A DNA stretch of 64,000 nt from Symsagittifera roscoffensis (GCF_963678635.1 NC_087063.1:50353220-50417219), one strand, 5' to 3'; shown: positions 33,045-44,673, counted from the stretch's first letter. Translations and numbers: made by a program. The notes: a model not told the origin generated them from the letters alone.

Positions 33045-33196
33045 ATCGATTCAGCCCATTTTGTTGCCGCAAAAGTGTTTTATTTCAAAATCAAATGGAA
33101 GGAGACGGTCAATCCATCTAGTTAGGCGTTTTTGATATGTTCTATTACTTTTATTACTGTTTAGGGCAATAACCAAAGCTTGGTGGTCAGTAAAAT
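33045..33196 (-). pseudogene. G2 RNase H C-terminal fragment, inner copy
   Basis: Minus strand reads FTDHQALVIALNSN, then RWIDRLLPFDFEIKH and GNKMG, matching the outer copy at 27890-28040. Three codons before TDH are missing, and beyond that the sequence changes to element E. It is only the last third of the domain. Confidence 0.7.
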
Positions 33197-33627
33197 TATT
33201 ATTTAAACAATTCTTCGTGGGCAAGCTGTGCGAGTTTGGACAGAATTCTTGTGCGAGTGAATGAAAATATTTGAAAAGGTTAGTACTGCTTTCTCATTTT
33301 ATCAATTTTTTGCATTGAATTTGAATTTTACTGCGTGTTGGGGAAATTTAAAATTATAAATTTTCATCGTATATTTAATTTTACTGCTTTGTGGGGAAAT
33401 AAATTATAAATGAAATTACTATATTTGGTATGAATTTTTCTACATTATTTAGTGCAAGAAATTAATGAATTTTAAAATAATTCGACAAGTTTGTATTTTT
33501 CTTTTTCTTTTCTGTTTTGTAGGTGATCGTGGTGTGAAGACTAGAAATATAAATCAAACATTGATAAAAAATGGTTAGTACTAATTTAAATTTATTAGTG
33601 AAGAGTATTTTAAATTATATTTACCTG
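33197..33627 (-). other. 3' non-coding part of element E, copy 2
   Basis: AT-rich, no ORF. The plus strand shows AATTTTACTGC twice (33330-33400), and a purine tract AGAAAAGAAAAAGAAAAA lies near 33497-33514 on the minus strand. Partly matches 2999-3455. It may contain or be an LTR, but the ends do not fit TG...CA clearly. Confidence 0.45.
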
Positions 33628-35437
33628 TTAATCTTCTGGGAAAAAGCCGTGGGGAAAGATGTCGTGTATGATATCTGATGTTGTTAGTAATTTGGCTAGT
33701 ATGCGTATGATGTTTTTAGTTTGTAGCAGTGGCCAAAGTAATTGAAGTGCTTTAATGGTGTTGAGTTCTTCGGTGCCTACTGCAAACTCATAAGGTGTGT
33801 TTTGACTGAGGTTATATTTTTTATGATTGTATTTAGTATTGGGAATGAATTCTAATATGGGTATTTCAATAGGCTGGATAAATTCATGCGGGATAAGGCA
33901 GGGTCTGGATTCTTCGGCATTAAGGGTCTTCGTGATGGGACAAATTATATACATCTGGGTAACTGGGTCATAGTTGCGGAGGATGCCGTGGAGGTTAGTA
34001 TCTTTGATGCAATATGTAAATTTAAGGAAAATGGTGTCGTGTACTTTGAATTAAGAAACTGAAAACGATGGTGAGGTTGTCTTGATGGGGTATGCAAATC
34101 AAAATGATTTTGTATAAAACGATAGTATGTATATGTGTGGGTTTGTTTAGTGCGTAACATAATATCGTGGGAGCAGTGCAAATCGCGTTCATGTGGTGAA
34201 AGAAAGTGAAAGGTTAGTGAAAATAACTGAAATTTGTCGTGGGAACTTTCGTAAGCTTGAATATCAGCTAATGATTCTGAAATGATGTGATCATACTTCC
34301 TATCAAAAATATTGAGTGTGAATACGTATGATGTTTTGATGAAAAATTTTTCTGTTAGTTGCGGGTTAGCGAAGCGGTCTTCATCTAAAAATTGGTCTTG
34401 ATTGGGTCGGATGATATTATGGTCGTAATATTCTATTGTAAATTCGTTAGCTCGGGTGCAGTGAATGTTTTTAGTAATTTTTTATATCCTACGTAAGTAA
34501 ATTGTCGAGGTGTTAGTGTTGTAGTGAGTCTATATAACTTGTCTTTGTTTCTTTCTATGCTGTCATGAGTATTAGTTAGTGGCAGGCAAAGGGGATTAGT
34601 AAAATGATAATAAGTTGTCCAATGAAGTGTGGGCATTAAAACATGTTCATCTACGAAACTACGTGTGTCATTAGTGTCGTTAGGTGTATTTAATGTATAT
34701 TGTGGAAATGAGGGTAAGGTGATTGCAAGAAAATTTTTCGTGTTTGTGTGTTGCGGGTGATTAATATATTCGCAGGCTGTTCCGGGTTTGGTCGGGAATG
34801 GGTGATTCGGGAATTTTCGTTTAAAAGTGCGATAAGCTCGGTGAGTGCTACTAGGTATTTCGGTGGATGTGGATGATTGTGTGAATGATGCAGTGTAAGC
34901 TGAGGAGGGTGTAGGAGTAGGTGGGTTTGAGGATGTTAACGTGGATGATAGTTGATGTATTGAAAGGGTGTTAAGGTGTATTAATTGTTGTTGTAAAGTT
35001 ATAAAATTATCAAGCTCCTGGGAAATTTGGGGGGTATCTGGGGAATTATTATATGATCTGTCGGAATGAAGTGGAGAATAGGTTGGGGTTACTTGAAAAG
35101 CGTAGGAAGGAGTGGAAACGGATGGGAGTGAATGATTTGATGGAATTGGTTGAAAAGGGGGTTTTGAAAAAACTGAGGAGTTGGCCTGAGTATAATTTGA
35201 TGGAGATGGTTCGGACTCTGCAAATTCGTCAGGGGTTTCTACATTGGGGTTTTTAAATTGTGAGATAGAGTATAAAACTGAAATATCTGAGTTAGTATCA
35301 GAATTCGTGCTTGATGATGTAATAATAATCGGAAAATCGGGTGGTGGGAAAGCAAAAAGTGGTGTGATTGGGATTGGAGTTTGGAGGTTGGCTGGGTGAG
35401 AATTTGAGCGATGGAGGGATCCAAGTTGTCGGCTCAT
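33628..35437 (-). pseudogene. ORF X, copy 2 (element E, downstream of env), broken in three frames
   Basis: The ATG at 35437 (MSRQLGSLHR) starts 334 uninterrupted codons. About 190 of these are Ser/Thr/Pro-rich disordered sequence, followed by a denser domain (HRAYRTFKRKFP near 34820; DEHVLMPTLHWTTYYHF near 34640). The frame shifts near 34433 and 33950, continuing with LHCSHDIMLRTKQTHTYTYY (34120-34180) and IKALQLLWPLLQTK (near 33700-33745) to a stop at 33628. About 600 codons in all. Conserved with copy 1 at 3455-5176. It is unrecognised. A structural or matrix-like protein, or an accessory factor, are possibilities only. Confidence 0.65.
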
Positions 35438-35629
35438 CGTGGGCTAAAAAAAACGATTATTTTGAGATTGAAAAGTGGTGGTGTGAGGTTGTTCTATAAT
35501 TTGTTCATATGTATTTTCATTTTGTGAATAATGTGTCATTATGTGTTGGATGGGACTTTGTGTTGTATTTTGTCTAGAATTTGGATTATGTGTGATTGCT
35601 AGGTTTCGAAAATTACGGGGAACTAATGA

Positions 35630-38054
35630 TTATGAATGGTTTTGTGGTAGGGTTGGTATCTGTGGTGCTAAAGGTGTTGTGTCTATATTATTATATTCTT
35701 CATTATATGTGTTTGGTCTTGTGGATAATTTTGTATTATATTCTTTTATTTGTGTATCTAAAAGTATTTTGTTTTTTGATGATGAAAAAATTCCAAAAAA
35801 TCCTGCAAACAATATGCATGCTACACTTGCTTGTCTGTTTACTTGTGTGTGTATAGCGCATGTGTTATAGATTCCTTTTAAGAGTGAGAAAAGAAATCCT
35901 ATAAAATTAAACATGGCATATAAGATAGTTAATTTTTCTAAGATGTAATAGGGCCATCCTAGAAAAGCTAGAATTTCGTTTTTTAATGTGACAAAACTGA
36001 AAATATTTATAGGTGAAATATCTTGTGGTCTTTAGTTTTCACCGTTTAAATATATGTAGTCTTTGATATCTTTAAAATATCCGCTATAGTCTTGTGTATA
36101 AATGTCTGCGAATCCTGCGGTTTCGGCAAGTTTTCTTAAATTCTGGTCAATTGATTGTTTTTGTATTGTGTCCATTTGTGTTAATAATTCCTGAAATTGT
36201 TGTGTTCTAATGTGATATCCGATTTAGAATATATTCCAATTGATTGTAAATCAAAATTTGGATTACGAGCAATAGCTCTGATGCTTTCGGGTGAAAACTT
36301 TTTGAGTGATTGCATTAATGTAGGGTATGGTGTAAGGAGGTAGTATTTATCTTCATCGGGATTTAATTGTACTACATTGTGGCTATTTTTTGATCCACAT
36401 GAGACTGCGGTATCCCAAAATATGTTCGTCTAGAGTGTGTGTCGACAAAATGTACTTTGTTTTTATAGAATATAGGGATTCTTTTATAACAACGTTTGTC
36501 TTCAAAAACATATAGGGGTGATACTTTTTTGGTGCAAATATAAAACCATAAAATGTTTCCTTCGTAGTCTAAAAAATTTGATCTATTTCCTGATAGTAAA
36601 TTTCCTGCGTAGGGTATTTTTAATACTGCTAGTGCAAGTGATTGTAGGATTTGTGTCCGTTCTAGTTCGCATAGTTGGTGAAGTGTTTCTAATTCGGAGA
36701 GTGATATTTCTTGAAAAATTCGACTAATTGTGTAGTCTAACTTCATATCTAAGTGGATATCATAATGAATATTACCAAAATAGGTGCTATTCATTAGTGA
36801 TAGTTCTTGTAAACGTGTGCTTTTACTATCATGTGGTTTTAGTTTTCCACCAGGTTGACCTGTGCTTTTTTAAAAGTTAACTGGTATGTATGATGTTCCT
36901 TCATTTCTAGGGTGACTTGTGGCATAAGGGTCGATTTTTACTTTTCCAGTGGTCATGTCGAATCCTTTTTCGTATTCAACTAATATTTCGGAGTATTGTG
37001 TTTTGTGAAGTGGATTTCTGTATTTACATGCAAGTTCTGTTTCTTGATATATTTGAAAACGTGTCATTTTATTTTCTATATTGTGTATGTTTCTAAATTT
37101 AGAACTTTGTTTTCGTTATGGATTTACTTGTTCATTTGGGATTGATTGTATAAAATATTTTTCGTGAAATTTTATCATACGAGCGTGTATTTTTGCTACT
37201 TGAAATGTTGTACATGTTGTTTCGGGAAACCAAACAATTGTTGCTTGGGTCCTTGTTGTAGGGTCACAATAACTTTGATCATTTTTGCAAGGTAATCTAA
37301 TTCCTTGATAGATCATGGTGTTATCAGATAAATCTCGTGTGAGTTGTACTTTTTCGAGTTGTTTTTTTATCCAATCGAAAAACATTATTTCTTGATATCC
37401 TTTATTTTTTGTGTCTGCTTTGCAGTTTGAGGGGTCATTTATTCCAATGTGTGGTATCCAAGGTTTATCGTGTATGTCATAAGTTAATCTTCCGTGTGCG
37501 CCGTTGTATGGGTATTTTTCGTCTAGTTTTATATGTCCTTGATATCTTTCAAGTTCCGCTTGATGTACAGAATCGGCAAAGACTTGAAAATTCACTAATT
37601 TTCTCTTTGTGTCTTTATTTCTAGTTAGGTTTAGTCTGAGTAACTCATTTTTACAATCATCGGGATTTAGATGTAAAAGTCGTTCTATATTGATTTGAAA
37701 GAATGATTCGTGATCAAGTCGGTTCTTATTTCCATTGAAAACTTGTGAACAGTGTACTTTCTTTTCAGAAAATGTTGCTGTAAATTTATATCCTGTGACT
37801 GTTGTTGATCGGGCTTTTGAATACAATGTTGCTATTACATTTGTAGCTTCTATAGCTTGTGGTTCTGTTTCGCATTGTGATACTTGATTTATTGCATATT
37901 TGTGTAGTGTTTTTTGTTCGTTTTCTTCACAATCGTAGTGTGTTACTAATAAATCCTGGGTTCCTGTGCGAGGAGAAGGATTTGTGTTCTGTTCGGAAAA
38001 TATTAGAAAAAAGATGTGTTGGAATGTTAATATTTTTAGAATATACATGTGCAT
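35630..38054 (-). pseudogene. env-like glycoprotein, copy 2 (element E), broken
   Basis: This was probably a membrane fusion glycoprotein of about 800 codons. The ATG at 38054 begins a signal-like hydrophobic segment (ILTFQHIFFLIFS), then an ectodomain with many Cys, an early HYDCEENE motif and an intact run of 312 codons to 37116. Further segments are 37067-36870, 36794-36372 (with RCYKRIPIFY and VDTHSRR) and a hydrophobic anchor plus tail at 35914-35630 (FNFIGFLFSLLKGIYN). The Cys pattern recalls envelopes found in invertebrate LTR elements and chuvirus-like glycoproteins (family knowledge, by eye). At least three frame breaks make it non-functional. Confidence 0.7.
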
Positions 38055-39160
38055 GATAATCCTGAGTATGGGTTATAAAATGTGATGTAACCAATTGTGT
38101 TTCTGGTATATCTATCGTATTTATATATTACTTCAGTTGTTACAAATGGTGGTGGTAGCGATTGAGTTGTTATATTTGGTGGATTTAATGGGTAGGGATG
38201 TTGAAAAATATTATTAAATTTGATCGTGATTTCGAATTTCATTTGGAGACTATTTAGTTGAAGTATTTGAATTTTGTGTTCACGAAAATCTTCGTGGTTA
38301 TCTTGTCTATATTGTAATCTATTGAGTGCCCAACTGTGGAGTCGGTTACTTTCTTGATGTTGTCCAAATAATGGTGGGGGTGCTACGAATGTGTGCCAAT
38401 CTAATCTTAAAGGGATATTTGTTGATGATTGTTCTCGATATCTAGCGTCGAGGTTATTTGGAAAATTTAAAAGGAAAAGTGTCGGTGAGATTTGACTTAA
38501 TGATGGTGTTGATGGTAGTGATAATGTTTCTGGTAGTGATGCTAGTGTTGTATCCGTAGAAATATCTATTGGGTCGTTTACTAAGTTTGGTTCACCTTGT
38601 GTATTATGGTGGTCGTGCGGTGGGATTGGGGGGGGGGGTTAAAGGGTTTTTCACGTATTTGCTCAGATGTTGGTGTTGAACCTAAGTAATCTGAGGGAAT
38701 ACTTGAGGTGCTATGTGTGAAAGGAGTGGGGGAGTTTCTGGTAATGTACTACTTGGATTTTCTGAAGTAGTTGGTGTAGGTGATTGGGGTATATCAAAAT
38801 GAACTCTAGGGGTTTGAAAATTTCTGTTTCGTCGTGGATTTATAATTTGTCTATTTATTTCGACTGTATTTTGGTTTTGACTAATGTTTCTTATTCTGCT
38901 TAATTCTTGTGGTAATGTGGTGTACAAATTATATGTTGGTTCACTTAGGGGTGCCTGTCGCTGAACTGGTTCTAATGGTTCGGATAAGCGAGCGTGTCGT
39001 TCTTCAAAGGTGTATGAATTATCTTGAAAAGAAATTCGTGTGGATGTATGGGGGTTTTGGGTAGTTGTGGATATTGCTGGATTTTCTTGGGATGATGTCG
39101 GTGAAGACTGATTTTGTGATTGTTGGTTAGCTATTTTTGAAAGTGTTTGATTGATTTTTT
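38036..39160 (-). pseudogene. ORF Y, copy 2 (element E), broken; end overlaps env start
   Basis: The N-terminal half (39160-38682) is Gln/Ser/Thr/Pro-rich with RISFQDNSYTFEERHARL and SEPLEPV. The middle has TQGEPNLVNDPIDIS (near 38560-38605). The C-terminal half has NLDARYRE, DWHTFVAPPPLFGQHQE (38350-38460) and VIYKYDRYTR, ending at 38036, so it overlaps the env ATG by 19 bases in another frame. Breaks include a run of 11 G at 38628-38638. No ATG opens the frame, so it may be expressed by splicing or by frameshift. The function is unknown; the C-terminal half is the conserved part in three copies. Confidence 0.55.
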
Positions 39161-39187
39161 CTAGTGGGAAGATTTATGTTTATTGTA

Positions 39188-39350
39188 TTATTCTTCAAGG
39201 AAAAGAATTAAAAGGATTGTTGCTAAGGCGAATGTGACTATTGCCTTTTTTACACATTTGCACATTGTCAGTATTCGGGATGATAAAAATATGATGAAAA
39301 TTACAATTAGTAAAAAAAATATCTGTTCTACTAAAAATTTTTTGTTTCAT
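39188..39350 (-). pseudogene. Small membrane ORF, copy 2 (element E), one frameshift
   Basis: The ATG at 39350 (MKQKIFSRTDIF) is in phase with the equivalent TTG in copies 1 and 3. After a T run near the twelfth codon the frame shifts by one base. The shifted frame gives LLIVIFIIFLSSRIL, a short Cys/Lys loop (CKCVKK) and ATILLILFLEE before a stop. The pattern hydrophobic - basic - hydrophobic is the same as in the other copies although the bases differ considerably, which supports a real small membrane protein of about 55-62 residues. Confidence 0.5.
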
Positions 39351-40182
39351 TTAAATAGATTGTGAAATATCGTACCTGTGAATATGATCAATGATTTGGG
39401 AAAGTTGGAGATATATTTCAAATAGGGAGTAGAAATTTTAAAAAATGTTGCAAAAAATTATTAAAATAATTATAAAAGCTTCAAAAGTATCAAATAGAAA
39501 TATGAACAAATGTTTGAATAGTATGAAAAAGTTTATTAAAAGATTTAAGATTGTATTTTTTAAGGTTTTGACTGTTTGAGAGAAAAGCATTTAAGGAATG
39601 ATTTCTTCGTCGAACATTTTTTGTTGTTTGAGGCGAAATTCAAGTGTGGTCGAACTTTTATGGATTTTTTGACAAGTGGGTTGAATTTTGTGAAAAATTG
39701 TTGGCAGCTAATTTTTTGGTGTTTGGGAGGTCTTCTTTGCTTTATTTTTATTTGTCGGGTGATCTGGGGTATTTTTGAAATATTTGTACTTTAGGCCAAA
39801 TGATTATGGTCCTTTTTTACTTTAGGCTAATTTGTTATTTTTGGTTGGAGGGTTTTTGAGGTCTGAGTTGGGAAAATATTGTTGATCTTTGCGTTATTAG
39901 ATAGGGGAGAGTTGTAATATTATGGTGGTATTTAATTTAGTTGTCAAGTTTTAGCGAGTTGCTTATTTTTGACCTGGAGGTTGTAAAATTATAGTTATAG
40001 ATATGACTGGAGTTTAATATCTTTCGGCTAATAGGTTGGTGTTAGAGATATTGAAGGTGACAGATTTAAGTGAATCCTATTGGCTGAAATCGAACTAGAG
40101 TTGTTGCGTGTTCGTCGGCATGTTACTTTGAAAAATGAAAGTTTAAAATGATTCAGAGGTGCAAAAATTATTTATTTTAAAA
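39351..40182. other. Spacer between integrase and the small membrane ORF
   Basis: No supported gene. The first 230 bases correspond to the upstream hydrophobic ORF of copy 3 but carry stops. Homology to copy 1 ends near 39830 (TTTACTTTAGGCTAA). Confidence 0.45.
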
Positions 40183-42474
40183 TTAAAGTTGTTTTTGAAA
40201 TTCAACTTTCTTTAATATTTTAGATTGTGGGATGAATGTTTTGTAGTTTTTACGTGGTTGATTTCTAAGTCGTGATGATTTTCTATGTTCTGATTTTTCT
40301 ACTTGTTCTTTTGGGAAAATTTTTTCTATCATTTTCCTATTTTTTCTTTCTTTTTGAGGTATTTTTGTGTCTGGCGTTTTTGTATTGTTTTGAGTTGTGG
40401 TTTGTTTTTGATTTTGTTTTTCATGATGAACGTTGTGTTGTTCATCCATTTCTTTTTCTGTATGTGAATGATTTTGAATAACTTTTAAACCTGTGAAAGA
40501 ATATAATTGAGGTAATACGCGTAGCGCGTATTCTTTTGGGTAGTAGGGCAATAGATTGTTACGATGTTGAACAATTTCCTTTTTATTTGAATCTGTGAGT
40601 TTATACGTTACGTCAGTGGGTTTGGCAATTATTTGGTATGGTCCTTTTCGAAGGGGTTGTAATTTTTTAGAGATTTCTTTTTGTGTATTAAAGTTAGGTA
40701 TTAAGACAAATGTTCCAATTTTTAAATCTGTTTCTGGTGTAAAGCGTGAATTAATTTGATTGTTAATATTTTCCCCCTTTAACATTTTTTTTGTTACTTT
40801 TTGGTAAATTTCATTGTGTTTTTTATCTCTATTTAAAATTCATTCGGTATGTGTGCCGGAGGCTAGTTTAAGAATTTGTGGGTGATGAAAATGATCTTCA
40901 TCAAGTGTGTGTAAAGGTATAACAAATTGAGTCTTTATTTGGTTGGCAATAACCTTGTGCATTTTTATGGGAATTTGCTGTTAACATAATTGGTTTACGT
41001 GGCTTTTGATTAAAAACCATTTCGCATGGTGACATTCCTAAAGTTGTCGTGATTTGTGAATTGTATGTTAAGGGAAATAATTTTACATCTGCTGACCATT
41101 CTGTGTATTTTGTATCATTTCCATTTATGATACATCTGAGATATTCTTGTAGTGAACGGTTCATACCTTCGACTAAACCGTTTGTCCAAGGTGCATGAGA
41201 TGTACGTGGTTTATGTTTGATGTTATATAAGTGGCATAGTGTGATGATTTCGTTATTTATGAATTCTGTACCGTTGTCTGTAACTAAGCTTTCGGGTAGT
41301 CCGAATTTAGCTATCCAATATTCATAAAGCGTCGTGTAAGCATAATAAGCATTACAATGTGGTACTGGGTTGAGTGCTACATAATGTGTGAATGCGTCAA
41401 CAATGACATAATGTAGGAGTTTCCTTCAGAAGATGGTGAAATTGGTCCTTTTGTATCGAATGAAATGCGATGGTTACAATAAAAGCTTTGTCCTTTAAAA
41501 TCTTGTTTTTGTGCAATTTGTTTTTGATTTGGATAAGGTTTGTTCAAATGACATATTATACAATCATTGCATAATACTTTTATCCAAATTGGTGCATTTG
41601 GGAAATTAACATTTTGTGTGAAGTTCGAGTATGTTTTTTTCTGATCCGGAGTGTCCTTTAGTATTTTGTGTATGTGAGATATTAAAAGCTATTAATATCA
41701 TAATTAAAGGAAGACAGGGAAATTTAGACTCGTTTAATTTATATTCTAAAAGATCTGTATTTTCATTAATTGTTGTGTTATTAAATTTCCGGAAATATTG
41801 GAGGAGTGTTTTATTTCCTAAAATTGTGGTATCTGCTTTTACGGGCTTAACTTTGTATTTGTGCCATAATTTTAGTTGTCTAATTACTGGGTCGAGGTTT
41901 TGATATTGTTTTAAAAGTTCAAGTGTAATTTTATCTGTTGGGGGGAGAAAAATGTTGTCAATTTCTAGTTTTGATAAAGGAATTGTGTCAAGTTGGTCAT
42001 GAAGGTCAAAAACTTGGTTGATTGTGTATTTTAAATCCTTTGTTTGTGGTCCTGATAAATTTATTTTATCGGTCAAATTTTCTTTTTCAATTAATGGAAA
42101 AAGGTCTTTTTTATGCGATTGCTTTTTTATTCTCTTTTGTTGAGTATTATTTTTTATCCATTGTGAGTATGGAATTGGTTTAAAAGTTGATGTTCCAAGT
42201 AAATCAACTTCGTAGTGATTATTTTGACAATCTAAGTAGAGTGGAAAATGTTGTAGACTATTTATCTGTGATCGATCAATATCAGTTTTTACTGCATATT
42301 TGCATTCCAATAGGGGTGATGTTTCAGTTTTGCGAGATAAAATTTAATATTTTGTGGTATTTCAACTGTAGTTTTTCGAGTTAGCAATTCAGGTGGCGTA
42401 TTTCGACTTAATGTATCTGGTAACGCAAGGTTTTTTCCTGCTGTCCAAACTATATGTAAGTTTGGAAATTTCAT
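40183..42474 (-). pseudogene. Element E integrase (pol C-terminal half), broken
   Basis: From 42474 the minus strand shows the RNase H-integrase linker (AGKNLALPDTLSRN), then 42310-41606. A zinc finger follows with His in SHTQNTKGHSG and Cys in CNDCIICHLNKP. The core has ISFDTKGPI (first Asp, near 41455), VTDNGTEF (second Asp, near 41270) and GLVEGMNRSL (third Glu, near 41165), then 41164-40901 ending after the core. The C-terminal domain is 40785-40183 (KGPYQIIAKPTDVTYKLT), followed by a Lys/Gln-rich tail. All catalytic residues are present, spread over at least four frames. It acts in proviral DNA insertion in the living family. Confidence 0.8.
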
Positions 42475-42492
42475 TAGAATTAGTTGAAATCA

Positions 42493-43182
42493 TTAAACTC
42501 TATGATTTGGATTTGATTTTTGTGTAAAGAGAAATATAATTGGTTTGTGATCTGTGAATAAAACTGTTGGGTGTTTTGATCCAAGTATCAGAAATTCATA
42601 TTCTGTAAGTGTATAAATTATAGCTGTACATTTTCTCATTAGAGTTGAGAGTCGTAGCTCTGCTTGCGTGAATAATCGTGAATTTGCTGATATAAGGTTC
42701 ATTTTATTTGTTCCACTATGTGATTGTAGCAATGCTGCGCCGATGCCAAAAATTAAAGCATCGCACATTGCATAGAATGGTTGATCTGGATCTGGAATTT
42801 TGTTTGAAATTTGTTCAGTTAAAAGTTTTTTAATTTCTTCAAATCGTGTTTGATGTTCAGTGGTCCATTCAAATTTGTTTTGTTGTCTGAGGATGTTATA
42901 AAAAGGTCTTAAGTATAATTGCATTTTGTAAACGTATTTACTTAAGAAATTTAACATTCCAAGGAATTCTTGGATTTTCTTTTTATTTGTAGGTGGTTGA
43001 AGTTTTTGGATTGCATCAATGCGTGATTTTAATGGAGTGATAGTGTTTCGTTCAATATTATGTCCTAAAAATTTAACGCGTGTTAAAAAGAAGTGTGGTT
43101 TATCGGGGGCTGCTTTCAGATTTTCGTTCTGAAGTATCTTATGGTATTGTTCTAAAACTGTAAACATCTCGTCCGTTATCAC
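42493..43182 (-). pseudogene. Element E RT thumb and RNase H, N-terminally truncated
   Basis: 229 codons are open. They start just after where the RT active-site box should be (ITDEMFTVLEQYHKILQNEN), pass through the typical FLGHNIERNTI and IQEFLGMLNFLSKYV segments, and enter RNase H with CDALIFGIGAALLQ (first Asp), LMRKCTAIIYTLTEYEF (Glu) and LFTDHKPIIFLF (Asp). The YxDD box, RT fingers and protease are absent: sequence upstream of 43183 is unrelated GC-rich DNA. A frameshift at about 42490 separates it from the integrase half. Confidence 0.8.
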
Positions 43183-43443
43183 TCGGCCCCAGGGGGTCGG
43201 GTGGGTCCGGCTCCCTGCATGCCCGGGTCAAAACATCTCTAGTTCTACCCCATTAAATTTCATAAAGTCAGCCCCAGTAGTTCCCGAGTTGGGGGGGGGT
43301 TGTTCGGATCTATTCCATTACCTATTTTCTCAAAGGAGGGGGATTAATTCCAAGAACTTAAGCAAATACAAGTTTAATTCAACCTTAACTTGATGAAGAA
43401 TCAGTCTTACGCTCAGGTTACTATAGCATGTAATACAGTAGAA
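43183..43443. other. GC-rich junction segment with G homopolymer
   Basis: 43183-43300 is far more GC-rich than its surroundings (GGCCCCAGGGGGTCGGGTGG, CCGGGTC) and includes a run of 10 G near 43293. It lies exactly where the pol reading frame is truncated. No ORF and no partner elsewhere in the window. Confidence 0.5.
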
Positions 43444-44478
43444 TCACCAATTGGGATGTATTGGTGAAATACTTTGTTGTGTAGTTGTTGCTGTTGTTTG
43501 GACGATTTCTTCATTTATGAAATGTGATGGTGTTTGAATATCTTGTTGGGTAAGATTTCTTGTTCCATTGAGATTTTCATTATGTATAACTGTTGAAGTT
43601 AAGCTGTTGTTTCGTGTATCAGGTAAAAATGTATTATAATTTAGTGGTGTTGCGTCAATCGTTAATGGTATTACTCTTACATAATCTCTGTGGAAAGATA
43701 TTGTACTTATAGCTTGACTCGAGATATCTTGTGGAATATTTAGAAATGCTGGATGAGACCAGTCAGGGTCCCAAACGTAATCTGATTGTTCTGAAAGGAC
43801 AGTGTCGTCATTGGTATTTTGGGGTCTGAAAATTTTTCTTGCTTGTGAAATTAAATCTAAATTGTGGGTGAAATAATCTATTTTAAACCATGCTAAAATC
43901 TTTTGTAAATCATGTTTACTGTTTTGTGAAACATCTTCTTTTGTGAAATTTTCGCGAATTATATGTAAAAATGTTGAAAATACTGTGATTTCATTTCGTA
44001 CTTTTGTATGTTTGGATGTTTCTGTTGGTGATATATTTTGAATTTCTGTTTTTTCCAATATAGATATATAACTATATATTATTGCAAAAACTTCGTTAGT
44101 GAATATGGAGTTTGCTCTTTGTGAATTATGATATTGTATGCTTTTGATATATTCTATAAATACTTTTGAAAATTCTAATTCAATATCGTCTGTTTGAATT
44201 ACATATTTACGATGGGCTGTATTTGGTGTGCTGAATTCTATAGTGTAGGTTCCGTATTGCTGTGTTAGATTACATATGTCTTTCAAATAATGTTCAATAA
44301 TTTGTCTTTTGATTTTTACATCTGGGAATTCTGCTTTGCATGGACTGATTCCTGGTTCAAACAAATTTACGAGTAAGTTCTTACAAAACCGTGTTTGTCC
44401 TCTATCATCGAGTGAATCGATAAGAAAGGGAAAAACTGCTTCTTCGTCTGGACTTTCGTCACTTTGAGTGTGGCTCAT
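43444..44478 (-). CDS. ORF Z, 344 codons, intact, unrecognised (possible gag-like)
   Basis: This is one of the longest intact frames in the window: ATG at 44478 to a stop at 43444. The N-terminal two-thirds look alpha-helical (for example RQIIEHYLKDICNLTQQYG; NEVFAIIYSYISILEKTE), and the last 110 residues are Asn/Thr/Gln/Ser-rich. There is no CCHC knuckle, protease or RT motif. It lies upstream of pol in the same orientation, where gag should be, and a helical body with a disordered end would fit a gag-like protein. That is inference: there is no second copy here, and the junction at 43183 separates it from pol. A spliced host exon is an alternative. Confidence 0.5.
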   Translation of the reverse strand: MSHTQSDESPDEEAVFPFLIDSLDDRGQTRFCKNLLVNLFEPGISPCKAEFPDVKIKRQIIEHYLKDICNLTQQYGTYTIEFSTPNTAHRKYVIQTDDIELEFSKVFIEYIKSIQYHNSQRANSIFTNEVFAIIYSYISILEKTEIQNISPTETSKHTKVRNEITVFSTFLHIIRENFTKEDVSQNSKHDLQKILAWFKIDYFTHNLDLISQARKIFRPQNTNDDTVLSEQSDYVWDPDWSHPAFLNIPQDISSQAISTISFHRDYVRVIPLTIDATPLNYNTFLPDTRNNSLTSTVIHNENLNGTRNLTQQDIQTPSHFINEEIVQTTATTTQQSISPIHPNW

Positions 44479-44673
44479 TTTTTTGTTTGATGACTGTTAA
44501 TATATAACTATCAATGTGTCTAATTGGTTGATTCCATTATACAGGTGTACTGGTTTGTGTATATATTGCTTTTTTATTCTTCTTTTTCCTCTTTTTGATG
44601 AATTTGAAGTTGTTTATGAGTCGGAAAAATATAATTGAACATAGATGGGACAATTTTTATCAATTGATTCTTT

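Larger units (their letters stand above)
29018..33196 (-). mobile_element. G2 gypsy element, inner copy (RNase H end to 3' LTR)
   Basis: Minus-strand order is the C-terminal RNase H (from 33196), long linker, integrase, C-terminal domain, low-complexity tail, polypurine tract and LTR. It is inserted in the RT of the outer copy at 29018. Its upstream part is missing because element E sequence starts at 33197; the lost part is not found on the far side of E. Confidence 0.75.
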
